Of a stretch of 64,000 nt of DNA, positions 26,943 through 35,916 are shown piece by piece. The notes beneath the pieces were generated by a model. That model was given only the letters and a program-made list of their open reading frames with translations, was not told where the DNA came from and did no database searches. Position numbers and translations under genes: made by a program. Source of the stretch: an uncultured Bacteroides sp. (GTDB lineage: Bacteria > Bacteroidota > Bacteroidia > Bacteroidales > Bacteroidaceae); the NCBI GenBank assembly GCA_949296575.1, contig CASFPE010000029.1:62001-126000 (forward strand). The letters are read 5' to 3'. Position 1 is the first letter of the stretch; each line of letters begins with the position of its first letter.

Positions 26943-27842
26943 TCACGCGGCCGACAGCACCAGGCCGGCGGCCAGCAGGAGGGCAAAGAGCAGCATGTTG
27001 CGCGAGGTGGCGCCCAGCACGGCGTTGAGGGCGCGGCCTTGGCGCAGGCGGGCCATCTTGCGCCACGTCAGCCCGTGGGGGACGAGGTAGAGCAGGGGCA
27101 GGAGGGCGGCCAGCGGTTTCCCGTCGGCCAGGCCAGGCAGGCAGAGCAGCGTGGCGGCCACGCCGAGCAGGAGGTAGAGGTATCGCCCGAAGCGCTCCCC
27201 CCAGCGCACCACCACGGTGCGCTTCCCGCTGCGGGCGTCGGCCTCGCGGTCGCGGTAGTTGTTCACCACCAACAGCGTGTCGATGGCCAGTCCGCAGGCC
27301 ACGGCCACGGCAAGGACATAGGGGGTGACGGTGCCGGCCTGCACGTAGTAGGTGCAGCCCACCGGCACGAGCCCGAAGAACACCAGCACCATGAGGTCGC
27401 CCCACCCGTGGTAGGAGAGCGGGTAAGGCCCCGTGGTGTAGGAGAAGGCGAACACCACGCACGCCGCGCCCACCACGGCGAGCGGCCACCCGCCGTAGGG
27501 CAGCAGGAGGCAGCCGATGGTGCATGCGGCGGCCACAGTGGCGGCCACGCCGGCCATCATGGCGCGGGGCGTGATCCATCCTTGGGCGCAGGCGCGCTCG
27601 GGGCCGAGGCGGTCGCCCCGGTCGCTGCCCTTCAGGTAGTCGAAAAGGTCGTTGATGAAGTTGGCGGCCACCTGCATCAGCAGGGCGAAGGCGAGGCAGG
27701 CGGCCGCCGGCCTCCACTGGAAGCTGCCGTCGGCATAAGCGGCGGCCGTGCCAGCGATGACAGGGATGGCGGCGGCCGTCAGCGTCTTGGGGCGGGCGGC
27801 CAGCATCCATGCCTTGGGGGAGTTGCGTTTCACAGTTTCCAT
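26943..27842 (-). CDS. menA: 1,4-dihydroxy-2-naphthoate polyprenyltransferase
   Basis: 299 residues from the ATG at 27842 (METVKRNSPKAWMLAARPKTLTAA). An integral membrane UbiA-superfamily enzyme with about eight or nine hydrophobic helices. The first Asp-rich site is in NFINDLFDYLKGSDRGDRLG and the second in NNYRDREADARSGKRTVVVRWG. The RPKTLTAAxxPVxxG start and the YTTGPYPLSYHGWGDLMV segment are typical of MenA, which makes demethylmenaquinone. A second UbiA-family gene lies at 56.7-57.6 kb, so the division of labour is uncertain, but this copy looks the more canonical. Confidence 0.85.
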   Translation of the reverse strand: METVKRNSPKAWMLAARPKTLTAAAIPVIAGTAAAYADGSFQWRPAAACLAFALLMQVAANFINDLFDYLKGSDRGDRLGPERACAQGWITPRAMMAGVAATVAAACTIGCLLLPYGGWPLAVVGAACVVFAFSYTTGPYPLSYHGWGDLMVLVFFGLVPVGCTYYVQAGTVTPYVLAVAVACGLAIDTLLVVNNYRDREADARSGKRTVVVRWGERFGRYLYLLLGVAATLLCLPGLADGKPLAALLPLLYLVPHGLTWRKMARLRQGRALNAVLGATSRNMLLFALLLAAGLVLSAA

Positions 27843-28098
27843 AAGTACGTCGGTTGATGCTGCAAAGATAGTGAAAGGTAAGCGCAAAGGCAATGGGAAA
27901 CAAAGTTTTCGATTAGGCTTTGCCGAACCGCATCCTATCTTCGCTTATCTGGGGCAAAGATAGCGAAAATCCTTTGCCCGTGCGCTAAAGGCAGGGCGGA
28001 TGCGCAGGCCGCCCTCCACGGCGGGAGCATCTTTTTTATAGCTTTTAACTTTGCGTTGCCTGATAATGTTGTACTTTTGTTGCATTACTGGTGAAGAT

Positions 28099-29124
28099 AT
28101 GAAGAAAGCAATCTGTTTTGCCCTGTTGCTGTGCGGCTTGGCATCGTGCCGGATGCTCGACGTGGCATCCATCGACTATCTGGAGCCGGCCGATATCACC
28201 TTCCCGCCGGAGGTGCGCAGGGTCGGCGTGGTCAATAACGTTGTGTCCGACTCCCTCTTGGAGAAGGGCGGGAAGCCTTCTTTCCATGAAGGCACGGCGG
28301 CAGTGTGCGGCGACGGCCGCGTGCTGGCCGAGGAACTGGCGGCAGGCATCGCGTCGGCCAACTACTTCGACCTTGTGGTGATATGCGACTCCGCCCTGCG
28401 CCAAGGCGACCGCCTGCCCCGCGAGCAGCGTTTGGGCGGCAGCGAGGTGCGCCGCTTGTCCAGCGACCTGGGAGTGGACCTCATCCTGTCCGTGGACCGG
28501 GTGGACCTCTCCGCCGAGCGCGGCCTGGCTTACTACCCCGACTATCCCTCCCCCGTACCCACGCTCGATGCCAAGGTGCATGCCCTGCTGCGCCTCTATC
28601 TGCCCGCCAGGGAAACGCCCATGGCCACTCTTGCCGGCACCGACAGCCTTTACTGGGCCGGGTCGTGGGAGGTGGACACCACGATGGTGCGGGATGCTTC
28701 GGCCTACGTGGCGCAAGCCTTTTTGCACCGCCTCCTGCCCGTGTGGAAGGAAACTGGCCGCTATTACTATGCGGGGGGATGCGTGGAAATGCGCGATGCT
28801 GCCGTCTGCGTGAAAGAAGATGACTGGGAAGGCGCCTGCCGGCTGTGGAAGAACCTTTATGAAGGCAAGAACGCCCGTTTCCGCATGTATGCCGCTTACA
28901 ACATCGCTGTCTATCATGAAGTAGGCGACGACTTGGAGCAGGCCAAAACATGGTTGGAGAAAGCCTTGGAAATCGCAAGCAAGGATTTGGAACTCGACAG
29001 CGAGGGCGAACCCGTGGCGTTGACCCCCGACTACCGGCTGATGGCATCTTATTATGCCCATCTGGAAAGCAGGCTGTCGGAACGTTACAAGCTGGACATC
29101 CAGATGGAGCGGTTCAGCGAATGA
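28099..29124 (+). CDS. putative lipoprotein (DUF6340-like)
   Basis: 341 residues. A lipoprotein signal peptide ends in LASC (about residues 14-17), so the mature protein should be membrane-anchored. The N-terminal half (PPEVRRVGVVNNVVSDSLLEKGG) and the later ELGVDLILSVDRVDL-like stretch resemble proteins annotated DUF6340. The C-terminal half has helical repeats that look TPR-like (DDWEGACRLWKNLYEGKNARFRMYAAYNIAVYHEV). Function unknown. A TAnnTTTG-type box (TACTTTTG, around 28070) lies about 20 nt upstream. Confidence 0.7.
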   Translation: MKKAICFALLLCGLASCRMLDVASIDYLEPADITFPPEVRRVGVVNNVVSDSLLEKGGKPSFHEGTAAVCGDGRVLAEELAAGIASANYFDLVVICDSALRQGDRLPREQRLGGSEVRRLSSDLGVDLILSVDRVDLSAERGLAYYPDYPSPVPTLDAKVHALLRLYLPARETPMATLAGTDSLYWAGSWEVDTTMVRDASAYVAQAFLHRLLPVWKETGRYYYAGGCVEMRDAAVCVKEDDWEGACRLWKNLYEGKNARFRMYAAYNIAVYHEVGDDLEQAKTWLEKALEIASKDLELDSEGEPVALTPDYRLMASYYAHLESRLSERYKLDIQMERFSE

Positions 29125-29179
29125 GGCGTCGGCGTGACGTGCATAGCATTGGAAACATGAATCATAAAAGCATAGAACC

Positions 29180-29623
29180 ATGAAATTAAGCCCGCAATCA
29201 CAAGCCTTGGTAGATTCCGTGTTGCGTGAATCCATCAGCCAATTGAAGAAAAAGGGCCAGCCCCAAGTGTCCGACCTCCACCTGATGCCCAAGCAAAGTT
29301 CCGGGGAACTGGTGGCGTTTGATGATGACGACAACGAACTGGCTGCTGCTGTCATACCCGAGTGGGTGGATTATGGCAATGGCGGTTTCCTTGGAGAGGC
29401 GGAACGTCTGCTCCGCAGTGCCTTGAATGCCTTGCAGAAAGAGGGCGCCTTGGACGGCCTTCCTCTCTTGAAGCCCTATTCATTTGTCCTTGTAGACGAG
29501 GATCATGAGGCCGTGGCCGAACTTCTCTTGGTGGACGATGACACCCTCCTTCTCGATGACGAACTCCTCAAAGGACTTGATAACGAGCTGGACGACTTCC
29601 TCAAGAAGTTGCTGGAGGAGTGA
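29180..29623 (+). CDS. conserved acidic protein of unknown function
   Basis: 147 residues, very acidic, with many D/E runs in the second half (LVDDDTLLLDDELLKGLDNELDDF). No signal peptide or membrane segment, so it is probably cytoplasmic. It begins MKLSPQSQALVDSVLRESI and has a helical middle. Found 55 nt after the lipoprotein gene, same strand. I recognise no domain. Confidence 0.6.
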   Translation: MKLSPQSQALVDSVLRESISQLKKKGQPQVSDLHLMPKQSSGELVAFDDDDNELAAAVIPEWVDYGNGGFLGEAERLLRSALNALQKEGALDGLPLLKPYSFVLVDEDHEAVAELLLVDDDTLLLDDELLKGLDNELDDFLKKLLEE

Positions 29624-29643
29624 GCCGGCCCTGCTCGTTTTCC

Positions 29644-30372
29644 TTATTCCTCCCCGAACGCCCGGTTGGCCTGCTCCAATGCTTCCGGCTTGCCGATGTC
29701 GATGATGCGCAGGCCGGGGACGAAATATCCCCCGATGCGGGTTTGGCGGCAGTTTTGCAGATAGAAATCCATGATGGAGAACGCCCCTTCATCCATCAGG
29801 CGGAGGAGGGACGGCGAGATGACGTGTATGCCGCTGAAAGCATATTCTTCGTATTCTCCGGGTCGGTAGGTGAAGCCTTCCGGCTTGGTTTGCCCCGTGC
29901 TTTTGTTGACCCATCCGCAGAGCCGCGCTTGGTGGTCGAACAGCAGATAGCGGGAGGTGGAGCGTTGGCTGGCGAGCAAGGTGGCTTCGTTGGCCGTGTG
30001 CAGATGGTGGGCGTACAGTGCTTTCAGGTCTATGTCTGACAATATATCCACATTATGCACTAAAAACGGTTCTCTGCCATCCAAGAAAGGGGCGGCTTTC
30101 CGGATGCCTCCACCTGTGTCGAGCAGTTTGCCGCGCTCGTCGCTGATGTGCAGGATGGTGCCGAAGTTCTGGTGCGCTTCCAAGAAGGCAATGATTTGTT
30201 CCCCGAAGTGGTGGATGTTGACGGTTATTTCGTTGAACCCTGCTTCCTTCAACTTCAGGATGACGCGCTGGAGCATCGGCACGCCTCCCACAGGCACCAA
30301 GGCTTTCGGCATGCGGTCGGTGAGCGGTTTCAGGCGCGTGCCTAATCCGGCGGCAAATATCATGGCTTTCAT
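29644..30372 (-). CDS. sugar-1-phosphate nucleotidyltransferase, MurU-like
   Basis: 242 residues of the NTP-transferase fold. The nucleotide-binding start is AMIFAAGLGTRLKPLTDRMPKALVPVGG, followed by the metal-site region FLVHNVDILSDID and YEEYAFSGIHVISP. It overlaps the upstream sugar-kinase gene by 4 nt (ATGA), so the two are coupled. In Pseudomonas the pair AmgK (anomeric MurNAc/GlcNAc kinase) plus MurU makes UDP-MurNAc during wall recycling; the pairing here fits that model. A mannose-1-phosphate or other hexose nucleotidyltransferase is the alternative. Confidence 0.75.
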   Translation of the reverse strand: MKAMIFAAGLGTRLKPLTDRMPKALVPVGGVPMLQRVILKLKEAGFNEITVNIHHFGEQIIAFLEAHQNFGTILHISDERGKLLDTGGGIRKAAPFLDGREPFLVHNVDILSDIDLKALYAHHLHTANEATLLASQRSTSRYLLFDHQARLCGWVNKSTGQTKPEGFTYRPGEYEEYAFSGIHVISPSLLRLMDEGAFSIMDFYLQNCRQTRIGGYFVPGLRIIDIGKPEALEQANRAFGEE

Positions 30373-31820
30373 GGGCGATAGTCGAAAGTTTGTTTTATAT
30401 CCTGTTCACGATGGATCAGACATACTTTGACACCGAACCGTTCGTGGATATGCCGGGCTACGTGTTCCGCTGCGTAAACGGAGCGGTGTTGTCCGCCTGT
30501 GCATCCGAAGCAGACGGACAGATGGGTGAAGCCTCTCTCCAAAAAGCGTTTCACGTGGGCATCTACCAATGCTTCTGCATGTTCTATGAAGATGCACATC
30601 TCTCCATTTTCTTCTAAGAATCGGATGACCGGTTCGTCGCGTCCGGTCAGTTGCTTGTATGCTTCATGCCTTCCTGGATTGTGAATGGCGCGGCAATCAA
30701 ACACATATCCTCCGCCATTGCCGGAGGTGTCGCATGGGATTCCTTTCTTATATGAGAAACTAATAACTTCTACGCTAAGCTGTTGCCTGTCTGGCATTGC
30801 CGTCTGGTCGCTGTAAGGTGTTGCAAATGGGGAAAGTTCCGTTGATTGGTGGAGCAAGTCGGACAGATAGGGATATTCTTTGAATCTATGGGCTAATAGT
30901 TGGCGAAGGTTTCCGATAGCATACGGTATGCTTTGCAGAAAGTGCGGTTTCCGTTCGAAATAGCCTCGAAAACCGTATGTTCCCAATACTTGCAGGGTTC
31001 GGAACAATACGAAATGACTTAATCGGTCATGGAAAGACTCCTCATCAATGCAGGAGTATGGATGGGCGGCCTCAAGGTATTCATGCACTAAGTCATTTCG
31101 GAGTTCCTGCGGGAAACGAGCTTTGGCTTGCCATAGGAAAGAAGCCACATCATAATATATGGGTCCTTTCCGTCCTCCTTGGAAATCAATGAAGAATGGT
31201 TCTCCGTTGCACACCATGACGTTCCGGCTTTGGAAGTCGCGGTACATGAATGTGTCATACGATTCGGCTAACAAGAATGTAGCCATGTGTTCAAAGTCAT
31301 TTTCCAGCAGTTCTTCTTGGAAGTCTATGCCTGTGGCTTTTAGGAAGCAATACTTGAAATAGTTTAAGTCCCAAAGGATGCTTCGTCGGTTAAATTCAGC
31401 TTGCGGGTAGCAGATGGAGAAATCCATGCTTTCTGCGCCTTCAAACTGGAAACGGGGTAGCAAGCGGATGGTGCGCCTCAGCAACGTGGTTTCTTCCTCG
31501 TTGAACATGCCCGTTTGCCGCCCTTGCGCGATAGCTTGGAACAGGGAAACGTTGCCCAAGTCCTCTTGCAGGTAGGCCATGCCATCGCTCGATGCGATGT
31601 GGACGCGTGGAACAGGCAGTCCCTTGGCGGTGAAATGCTTTGACATGTATAGGAAAGCGCGGTTTTCGTCGGCAGAGGTTCCATATACTCCGATAAGTTG
31701 TGGATGACCTTTTAATCGGAAATATTTCCGGTTAGAACCTGCTCCAGCCAATGGCTCGATCGCGTCAGGTGCATGGCCTGTATATGCTTGATAAAGCTTT
31801 TGTATTGCTTCTTTATACAT
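30369..31820 (-). CDS. sugar kinase (APH/AmgK-like) fused to RapZ C-terminal domain
   Basis: 483 residues in two modules. Residues 1-330 are an aminoglycoside-phosphotransferase-type kinase: a glycine-containing nucleotide site GAGSNRKYFRL, and the catalytic/metal loop YRDFQSRNVMV followed by FFIDFQGGRKGPIYYDVASFLW. Residues about 345-480 match the C-terminal domain of RapZ: VISFSYKKGIPCDTSG, FDCRAIHNPGRHE, FGCTGGQHRSVYAAEHVA. The RapZ C-terminal domain senses glucosamine-6-phosphate in E. coli. Combined with the adjacent MurU-like gene, an amino-sugar 1-kinase with built-in sugar sensing is a reasonable reading. The Walker-A kinase half of RapZ is absent. Confidence 0.8.
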   Translation of the reverse strand: MYKEAIQKLYQAYTGHAPDAIEPLAGAGSNRKYFRLKGHPQLIGVYGTSADENRAFLYMSKHFTAKGLPVPRVHIASSDGMAYLQEDLGNVSLFQAIAQGRQTGMFNEEETTLLRRTIRLLPRFQFEGAESMDFSICYPQAEFNRRSILWDLNYFKYCFLKATGIDFQEELLENDFEHMATFLLAESYDTFMYRDFQSRNVMVCNGEPFFIDFQGGRKGPIYYDVASFLWQAKARFPQELRNDLVHEYLEAAHPYSCIDEESFHDRLSHFVLFRTLQVLGTYGFRGYFERKPHFLQSIPYAIGNLRQLLAHRFKEYPYLSDLLHQSTELSPFATPYSDQTAMPDRQQLSVEVISFSYKKGIPCDTSGNGGGYVFDCRAIHNPGRHEAYKQLTGRDEPVIRFLEENGEMCIFIEHAEALVDAHVKRFLERGFTHLSVCFGCTGGQHRSVYAAEHVARHIHERFGVKVCLIHREQDIKQTFDYRP

Positions 31821-31825
31821 ATTGA

Positions 31826-33361
31826 TTATAAGGGCATGTTCCCATGTTTTTTAGGCGGATTGCTTTGGCTTTTGTTGTGGCACATTTCCAATGCTTGTAT
31901 TAGTTTGTAGCGGGTGTCGCGTGGCATGATGATTTCATCGATCAATCCACTTTCTGCTGCACGGTATGGGTTGGAGAATTTTTCCTCGTATTCCTTAATA
32001 ATGCCTGCTTTTTCTTCTGGCGTGGATTTGCGATACAAGATATTTACTGCGCCTTCTGCACCCATTACGGCAATTTCAGCTTGCGGGTAAGCTAAGTTGA
32101 TGTCGGCTCCGGTCGGTTTGCTTGACATGACGATGTAAGCACCGCCATACGCTTTTCGGGTAATCAATGTGATTTTTGGCACAGTAGCTTCTGCGTATGC
32201 ATATACAATCTTTGCGCCGTGGCGGATGATGCCGTTATGCTCTTGCATGGTTCCTGGGAGGAATCCTGGAACGTCTTCGAAAGTAATAAGCGGGATGTTG
32301 AAGCAGTCACAGAATCGGATGAAGCGTGCTGCTTTGTCGGATGCGTCAATATCCAACACACCGGCCAAATAAGCAGGTTGGTTGGCTACGATGCCCACAG
32401 AACGTCCGTTGAGGTGTCCGAATCCGATAACCACATTTTTGGCGAAATGAGGCATGACTTCAAAAAAGTATTGATCGTCTAATACTGGTTCAATGATGTC
32501 TTTGATGTCATAAGGAAGGTTCGGGTCTTCTGGGATAACAGTTTGCAGTGATTCAACTTGTCGGTGGATGTCGTCGCTGCATGGGGCGATGGGCGCGTCT
32601 TCCATGTTGTTCGAAGGCAGGAAGCTGAGCAGTTCCCGGATGCTCATGAGGGTTTCTTCCTCATTGTTGCACATGAAGTGGGTCACACCGCTTTTGCTGC
32701 TGTGCGTGTAGGCGCCGCCTAATTCTTCTTTCCCTACTTCTTCGTTGGTGACCGTCTTGACCACATCCGGCCCTGTGATGAACATGTGGCTCTGCTCCTT
32801 CACCATGAAGATGAAGTCGGTCAGCGCGGGCGAATAGCATGCTCCTCCGGCGCACGGCCCTAAGATGGCGGATATTTGCGGTATCACCCCGGAGGCGATG
32901 GTGTTCTGGTAGAAGATGGACGCATACCCGGCCAAGCTGTTTATGCCTTCTTGGATGCGCGCCCCGCCTGAGTCGTTGAGGGCGATGACCGGTGCGCCGT
33001 TCTTCAATGCCAGTTGCTGTACTTTCACGATTTTGGCGGCATTCGTTTCGCTCAGGGAGCCTCCATGTGCCGTGAAGTCGTATGCATACACGAATACCAG
33101 CCTGCCGTCTATTTTCCCGTAGCCTGTCACCATTCCGTCGCCGGCAATTTGTTTTTTCTCCATGCCGAAATTGTGGCAACGGTGCTGCACGAAGCGGTCC
33201 AGTTCGTTGAATGTGTCTTTGTCGAGCAGCATGTGGATGCGTTCGCGGGCTGTCATTTTCCCTTGCGCGTGCTGTTTTTCTATTTTGTCCACGCCGCCTC
33301 CTTGCAAGGCTTGCTTGTCCAAGCCTTCAAACCGGTTGTATATTTCTTCTCTTGTCATCAT
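31826..33361 (-). CDS. acyl-CoA carboxylase carboxyltransferase subunit (PccB/MmdA type)
   Basis: 511 residues of the carboxyltransferase family that moves CO2 between biotin and propionyl- or methylmalonyl-CoA (or acetyl-CoA). N-terminal IEKQHAQGKMTARERIHMLLD; oxyanion-type loops DSGGARIQEGINSLAGYASIF and AYGGAYIVMSSKPTGADI. The start ATG at 33361 overlaps the stop of the biotin carrier gene by 4 nt. Order carboxylase, carrier, transferase forms one operon. Without sodium-pump subunits visible here, propionyl-CoA carboxylase or a methylmalonyl-CoA-linked enzyme is likelier than a membrane decarboxylase. Confidence 0.88.
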   Translation of the reverse strand: MMTREEIYNRFEGLDKQALQGGGVDKIEKQHAQGKMTARERIHMLLDKDTFNELDRFVQHRCHNFGMEKKQIAGDGMVTGYGKIDGRLVFVYAYDFTAHGGSLSETNAAKIVKVQQLALKNGAPVIALNDSGGARIQEGINSLAGYASIFYQNTIASGVIPQISAILGPCAGGACYSPALTDFIFMVKEQSHMFITGPDVVKTVTNEEVGKEELGGAYTHSSKSGVTHFMCNNEEETLMSIRELLSFLPSNNMEDAPIAPCSDDIHRQVESLQTVIPEDPNLPYDIKDIIEPVLDDQYFFEVMPHFAKNVVIGFGHLNGRSVGIVANQPAYLAGVLDIDASDKAARFIRFCDCFNIPLITFEDVPGFLPGTMQEHNGIIRHGAKIVYAYAEATVPKITLITRKAYGGAYIVMSSKPTGADINLAYPQAEIAVMGAEGAVNILYRKSTPEEKAGIIKEYEEKFSNPYRAAESGLIDEIIMPRDTRYKLIQALEMCHNKSQSNPPKKHGNMPL

Positions 33362-33876
33362 TCTTTTTCGTTATTGAGTTCCAATGTGATTAAAACTTGG
33401 TTGGCATTGACCGAATCGCCTTCCTGCACCAATATGTCCTTTATGGTGCAATCGGAGGTCACTTTGTAGTTGCTTTGCATCTTCATGGCCTCCAGCACCA
33501 GCACAATGTCGCCTGCCTTTGCCTGTTCGCCTTTGCTGACGTTTATCTTGACGACCTTGCCCGGCATGGGCGCCACGATTTTGTCGTCCTGCCTTTCTTC
33601 TGTCCCTTTCTTCATGCGGAGGTATTTGGCTTGCGTGTCCACAATGTCCACGTGGAAGGAGCGGTAGAACATGTTGATGTCGTAGCTTTTCCCGTTTTCG
33701 CCCCGTATCAGTTCTGCGTTATACGAATTGCCCTCATGCAGGATGGAACAGTTGCCGTTTTCTGCCATGACAATATCTACGTTGTATGGTTTCCCGTCGA
33801 TGAGGAATTGCACTTCATTTCCATCTTTGCTGACCAATGTTACGTCAGCGATGCGATCTCCAATATGTATTTCCAT
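33358..33876 (-). CDS. biotin carboxyl carrier protein of acyl-CoA carboxylase
   Basis: 172 residues. The C-terminal 75 residues are a biotinyl domain with the biotin acceptor Lys132 in EAMKMQSNY and the P-x-P loop VAPMPGKVVKI. The first 90 residues form a separate domain found in propionyl-CoA carboxylase-type carriers. Overlaps the downstream transferase gene by 4 nt; 16 nt behind the biotin carboxylase gene. Confidence 0.88.
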   Translation of the reverse strand: MEIHIGDRIADVTLVSKDGNEVQFLIDGKPYNVDIVMAENGNCSILHEGNSYNAELIRGENGKSYDINMFYRSFHVDIVDTQAKYLRMKKGTEERQDDKIVAPMPGKVVKINVSKGEQAKAGDIVLVLEAMKMQSNYKVTSDCTIKDILVQEGDSVNANQVLITLELNNEKE

Positions 33877-33892
33877 TTTGATTCTTGATTAG

Positions 33893-35404
33893 TTAGATGC
33901 GTAAGACTCCTTTTTGCAAGCCGAATTCACGCCAACGGCTGATGGGACGGCTGTCCGGCAGATGATTGCTTTTGTTCTCATCCAAGTTCATCAGGTAATC
34001 GATGTAGGCGGCGATCATGGCGATGTTCTCCAGTTCCTCGTTTTTCGTGTTGGTGCGCAGCAACATGCGTGAGTTCTTCTCGATGAACAGGGTGTTGTAT
34101 TCCCCTTTCACGAAGTCAGGCACATGCATGATGCGTTTCAGGTAGCTGAGGTTGGTCTTCAGTCCTGTGATCTTGTATTCATAGAGGACGCGCCTCATGC
34201 GTTCGATGGCGTATTGCCGCGTGGTGGCCCATACGATGAGCTTGCCAATCATGGGGTCGTAGTAAATGGGGATTTCATACCCTTCGTACACGTGGCTGTC
34301 GATGCGCACCCCGATGCCGTTCGGTTCGGTCAGTTGCTTGATGATGCCCGGCGAGGGGATGAAGTTGTTTTCCGTGTCTTCGGCGCATATCCGGCATTCG
34401 ATGGAGTGTCCGCGTTGGTAGAGGTCTTCCTGTTTCAAGTGCAGCACTTCGTTGTTGGCCACCCGGATTTGTTCTTTCACCAAGTCCACGCCCACCACTT
34501 CTTCGGTGATGGGGTGTTCCACTTGCAGGCGGGTGTTCATTTCCAGGAAATAGAAGTTGCGGTTCTTGTCCACCAGGAATTCAATGGTTCCTGCCCCGGA
34601 ATAGTTGACTGCCTTGGCAGCGGCAACGGCTTTTTCGCCCATTTCTTTGCGGAGTTCCGGCGTGAGGAAAGGAGAAGGGCTTTCTTCCACGATCTTTTGG
34701 TTGCGGCGTTGCACGGAGCATTCCCTGTCGAAAAGGTGGATGACATTGCCGTGGTTGTCGCCCAATATCTGGAATTCGATGTGGTGGGGTTCTTCCACGA
34801 ACTTTTCAAGGTAAACGGTGTCGTCTCCGAAAGAGGACATGGATTCTGAGCGGGCGGCGTCGTATGCTTCAGCCACTTCGCTTTCATTGTGGATGAGGCG
34901 CATGCCCTTTCCGCCTCCTCCCATGGAAGCTTTCAGCATGACCGGGTAGCCGATTTCGTTGCAGATGCGTATGGCTTCTTCTGCGTTTTGAAGCGGCTGC
35001 TCTGTGCCGGGCACTACGGGAACGCCAGCCGCAATCATGCGTTTGCGGGCGGCAATCTTGTCGCCCATGGCTTCCATTACTTCCGGGCTGGGGCCGATGA
35101 ATATGATGCCGGCTTCTTGGCACCGGCGGGCAAATTCAGCATTTTCAGACAGGAACCCGTATCCCGGATGGATGGCATCGGCATGGCATGCAAGGGCTGT
35201 TTCAATGATTTTGTTGATGTTCAGATAGCTTTCTTTTGCCATGGCAGGGCCTATCGGGTAGGCTTCATCGGCATAGGTGACGTGGTGCGAGGTCCTGTCT
35301 GTTTCTGAGAACACGGCAACGCTTTTGATTCCCATTTCACGGCATGAACGCATCACGCGGACAGCTATTTCGCCTCGGTTGGCAATGAGTACTTTTTTTA
35401 TCAT
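33893..35404 (-). CDS. accC: biotin carboxylase subunit of acyl-CoA carboxylase
   Basis: 503 residues from the ATG at 35404 (MIKKVLIANRGEIAVRVMRSCREMG). ATP-grasp enzyme that carboxylates biotin on the carrier. The ATP-loop KASMGGGGKGMRLI and the catalytic FLEMNTRLQVEHPITEEV are intact. Longer frame starts upstream add a low-complexity extension and are rejected. First gene of the three-gene carboxylase operon. A TATCTTTG box on this strand (35541-35548) may be its -7 element. Confidence 0.92.
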   Translation of the reverse strand: MIKKVLIANRGEIAVRVMRSCREMGIKSVAVFSETDRTSHHVTYADEAYPIGPAMAKESYLNINKIIETALACHADAIHPGYGFLSENAEFARRCQEAGIIFIGPSPEVMEAMGDKIAARKRMIAAGVPVVPGTEQPLQNAEEAIRICNEIGYPVMLKASMGGGGKGMRLIHNESEVAEAYDAARSESMSSFGDDTVYLEKFVEEPHHIEFQILGDNHGNVIHLFDRECSVQRRNQKIVEESPSPFLTPELRKEMGEKAVAAAKAVNYSGAGTIEFLVDKNRNFYFLEMNTRLQVEHPITEEVVGVDLVKEQIRVANNEVLHLKQEDLYQRGHSIECRICAEDTENNFIPSPGIIKQLTEPNGIGVRIDSHVYEGYEIPIYYDPMIGKLIVWATTRQYAIERMRRVLYEYKITGLKTNLSYLKRIMHVPDFVKGEYNTLFIEKNSRMLLRTNTKNEELENIAMIAAYIDYLMNLDENKSNHLPDSRPISRWREFGLQKGVLRI

Positions 35405-35540
35405 TTCCTTTCTTATTAGTATGGGGAACGCGGTATTCCTTTGTCCCCCGTTTTTGTTTCGTTTTGTTGCCATTGCAGTTGTTTGCCTTGGCATTGTTTT
35501 TCCCAACGTATTAGAAAGGCCGTGCAAGGATAATCGGGCG

Positions 35541-35548
35541 CAAAGATA
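35541..35548 (-). promoter_or_regulatory. candidate -7 element for the acyl-CoA carboxylase operon
   Basis: Reads TATCTTTG on the minus strand, about 137 nt before the accC ATG. The -33 partner is not obvious, so support is moderate. Confidence 0.35.
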
Positions 35549-35724
35549 CGGCTATTTATATTCTAAAAGAAAGGAAATGTTGAAAAAATGCATGATTCTG
35601 CTTGAGAAGCCGGTTTTGCCGGACTGCTTGCCATGAAATCCCGCCATTTTGCCTGTAAAATGCGCCTGCTTTTCATGAAGAATTTGCAATTTTGCTTTGT
35701 AAAGTTTTCATTACAAAACGAAGT

Positions 35725-35800
35725 GCCGGAAAATCTTTCAAGGTTTTGCCTCAAACGTTGGAAGGTTTCGCATGAAACCTTGGAAGGTTTTTCCGTATAT
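35725..35800. repeat. intergenic hairpin repeat (AAACCTT/AAGGTTT family, copy 2)
   Basis: AAGGTTTC (35762-35769) pairs with GAAACCTT (35774-35781), preceded by TTTCAAGGTTTT and CAAACGTTGG. The same words and order occur at 2505-2560. It lies in the 510-nt gap between accC and the DUF1349-like lipoprotein; nothing else in that gap looks coding. Confidence 0.5.
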
Positions 35801-35916
35801 TCGGTATTTGAAATTTCACCTTTCTCACTGGCACTGTTCCTTTTTGCCTATGATGAAAGAATAAAACTTGTCTATGGCAGTTTTCATCTGGGCAGGAAAC
35901 GAATACCGGCAAATGT

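Noticed and set aside
26235..27857. 540-codon plus-strand frame across ispF and menA
   Set aside because: It overlaps two well-supported genes, runs through the 23-bp array and encodes low-complexity H/G/R/A sequence.
28051..28098. Upstream start for the DUF6340-like lipoprotein
   Set aside because: Starting at 28051 would place 16 residues before the lipoprotein signal and cover the promoter-like TACTTTTG box; the ATG at 28099 gives a proper lipobox distance.
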